Shown here: positions 63,517 to 64,000 of the stretch, one piece after another | How positions within the stretch are numbered: position 1 is the stretch's first letter | How the letters are laid out: each line of letters starts with the position of its first letter | Source: Lasioglossum baleicum | Lineage: Eukaryota > Arthropoda > Insecta > Hymenoptera > Halictidae | Reading direction: 5' to 3' | NCBI RefSeq assembly: GCF_051020765.1 | Contig: NC_134931.1 | Location: forward strand, 19,484,810-19,548,809 | Length of the DNA: 64,000 nt | Translations under genes and position numbers: made by a program | The notes under the pieces: generated by a model | What the model was told of the DNA's origin: nothing | Databases searched by the model: none | What the model saw: the letters and a program-made list of their open reading frames with translations, nothing else

Positions 63517-63962
63517 GTAGACATTGCGTTCGAGGTGCTTGCGGAGTAAACTGCTCGCGGTAAGACGGTGTTCGCTAAAAATTTCGTTCGAAAAAAGCAG
63601 AGGTCTGCGGTCCGAAGCGAGGCATCAAGTATTGAAACAGGAATAATAGCGTCGAGGTTAGAAAAATTCCGGGATCAAGCGGGAATTCCTTGGTGCGACG
63701 GAATTAGGTCGGAGACGTTGCGGGACGGAAAAGCGCAGCCGGCGGGCCAGAAAAAGTGCAGGAACGTGCAGCGTGAGTTTTATGTGTCGACAGAACGGGC
63801 GCTTTCCGGTTAACCGCGGACTCGAAACCACCCCCCGACCCTCAACAACAAGTCCCGGTTACTCGGTCCACTTTCGTCCACGATCGCTGCCCCGAAACTT
63901 TTTCTTCCGCTGCCCTGGAACGATACACGCTCTCGTCCTCGTCGCTTCGCTCTCCCACTATC
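63517..63962. other. Non-coding stretch, no gene recognised
   Basis: GC-rich DNA after the repeat array, passing into a pyrimidine-rich stretch from about 63895. The frames present (at most about 80 codons) are unrecognised. Confidence 0.6.
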
Positions 63963-63982
63963 CTCTCTCTCTCTCTCTTCAG
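63963..63982 (+). other. Candidate 3' splice acceptor at the window edge
   Basis: A nearly pure CT run ends in TTCAG (AG at 63981-63982), preceded by about 80 nt of pyrimidine-rich DNA. It has the form of a strong 3' splice site, so an exon could begin at 63983. Only 18 bases of any such exon lie in the window, so reading frame and product cannot be judged. It could equally be a CT microsatellite that happens to end in CAG. Confidence 0.3.
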
Positions 63983-64000
63983 GTTCGCGCACACATCCGC

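Overview
The window looks like animal, most likely insect, nuclear DNA with no recognisable protein-coding gene. There are no compact operon-like genes, no bacterial promoters and no long conserved ORFs. CpG is abundant. There are many GA/CT runs and homopolymer tracts, and there are small eukaryotic transposon remnants: a mariner MITE with TA duplications, a TTAA-flanked piggyBac-like MITE and a non-LTR retrotransposon tail. High CpG density plus these element types fits Hymenoptera (bees, ants, wasps). That assignment is an inference and I cannot name a species. All open frames (about 230 codons at most) lack domains I recognise, overlap open frames on the other strand, and cluster in GC-rich patches where stop codons are rare, so I annotate none as a gene.

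Layout. 1-13 kb is mixed GC-rich and AT-rich non-coding DNA with a 130-bp interrupted inverted repeat (6777-6906) and GA repeats. 13.0-13.75 kb holds two mobile-element remnants: a non-LTR 3' fragment (13009-13456) and an 80-bp mariner foldback MITE (13659-13738). A tRNA-like element lies at 19.0 kb (minus strand) and a 244-bp TTAA-flanked MITE at 21.56-21.81 kb. 22-46 kb is featureless apart from simple repeats and possible homeodomain-site clusters. 47.0-48.8 kb carries a GC-richer diverged repeat and then a T-rich quasi-periodic array. A relative of that array recurs at 63.08-63.52 kb, near the right edge.

The two most interesting signals are as follows. (1) The arrays at 48431-48775 and 63080-63516 are strongly diverged in sequence yet both keep a step of about 20 bp, with a T-tract in nearly every unit. 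(2) At 50024-50059 a branch-point-like CTAAT, a T-rich tract and TTTAG are followed with no gap by GTAAGT. This is the architecture of a recursive splice (ratchet) site in a very long intron. If real, much of this window would be intron of a plus-strand gene whose exons lie outside it. A pyrimidine-tract acceptor at 63982 is a weaker hint in the same direction.
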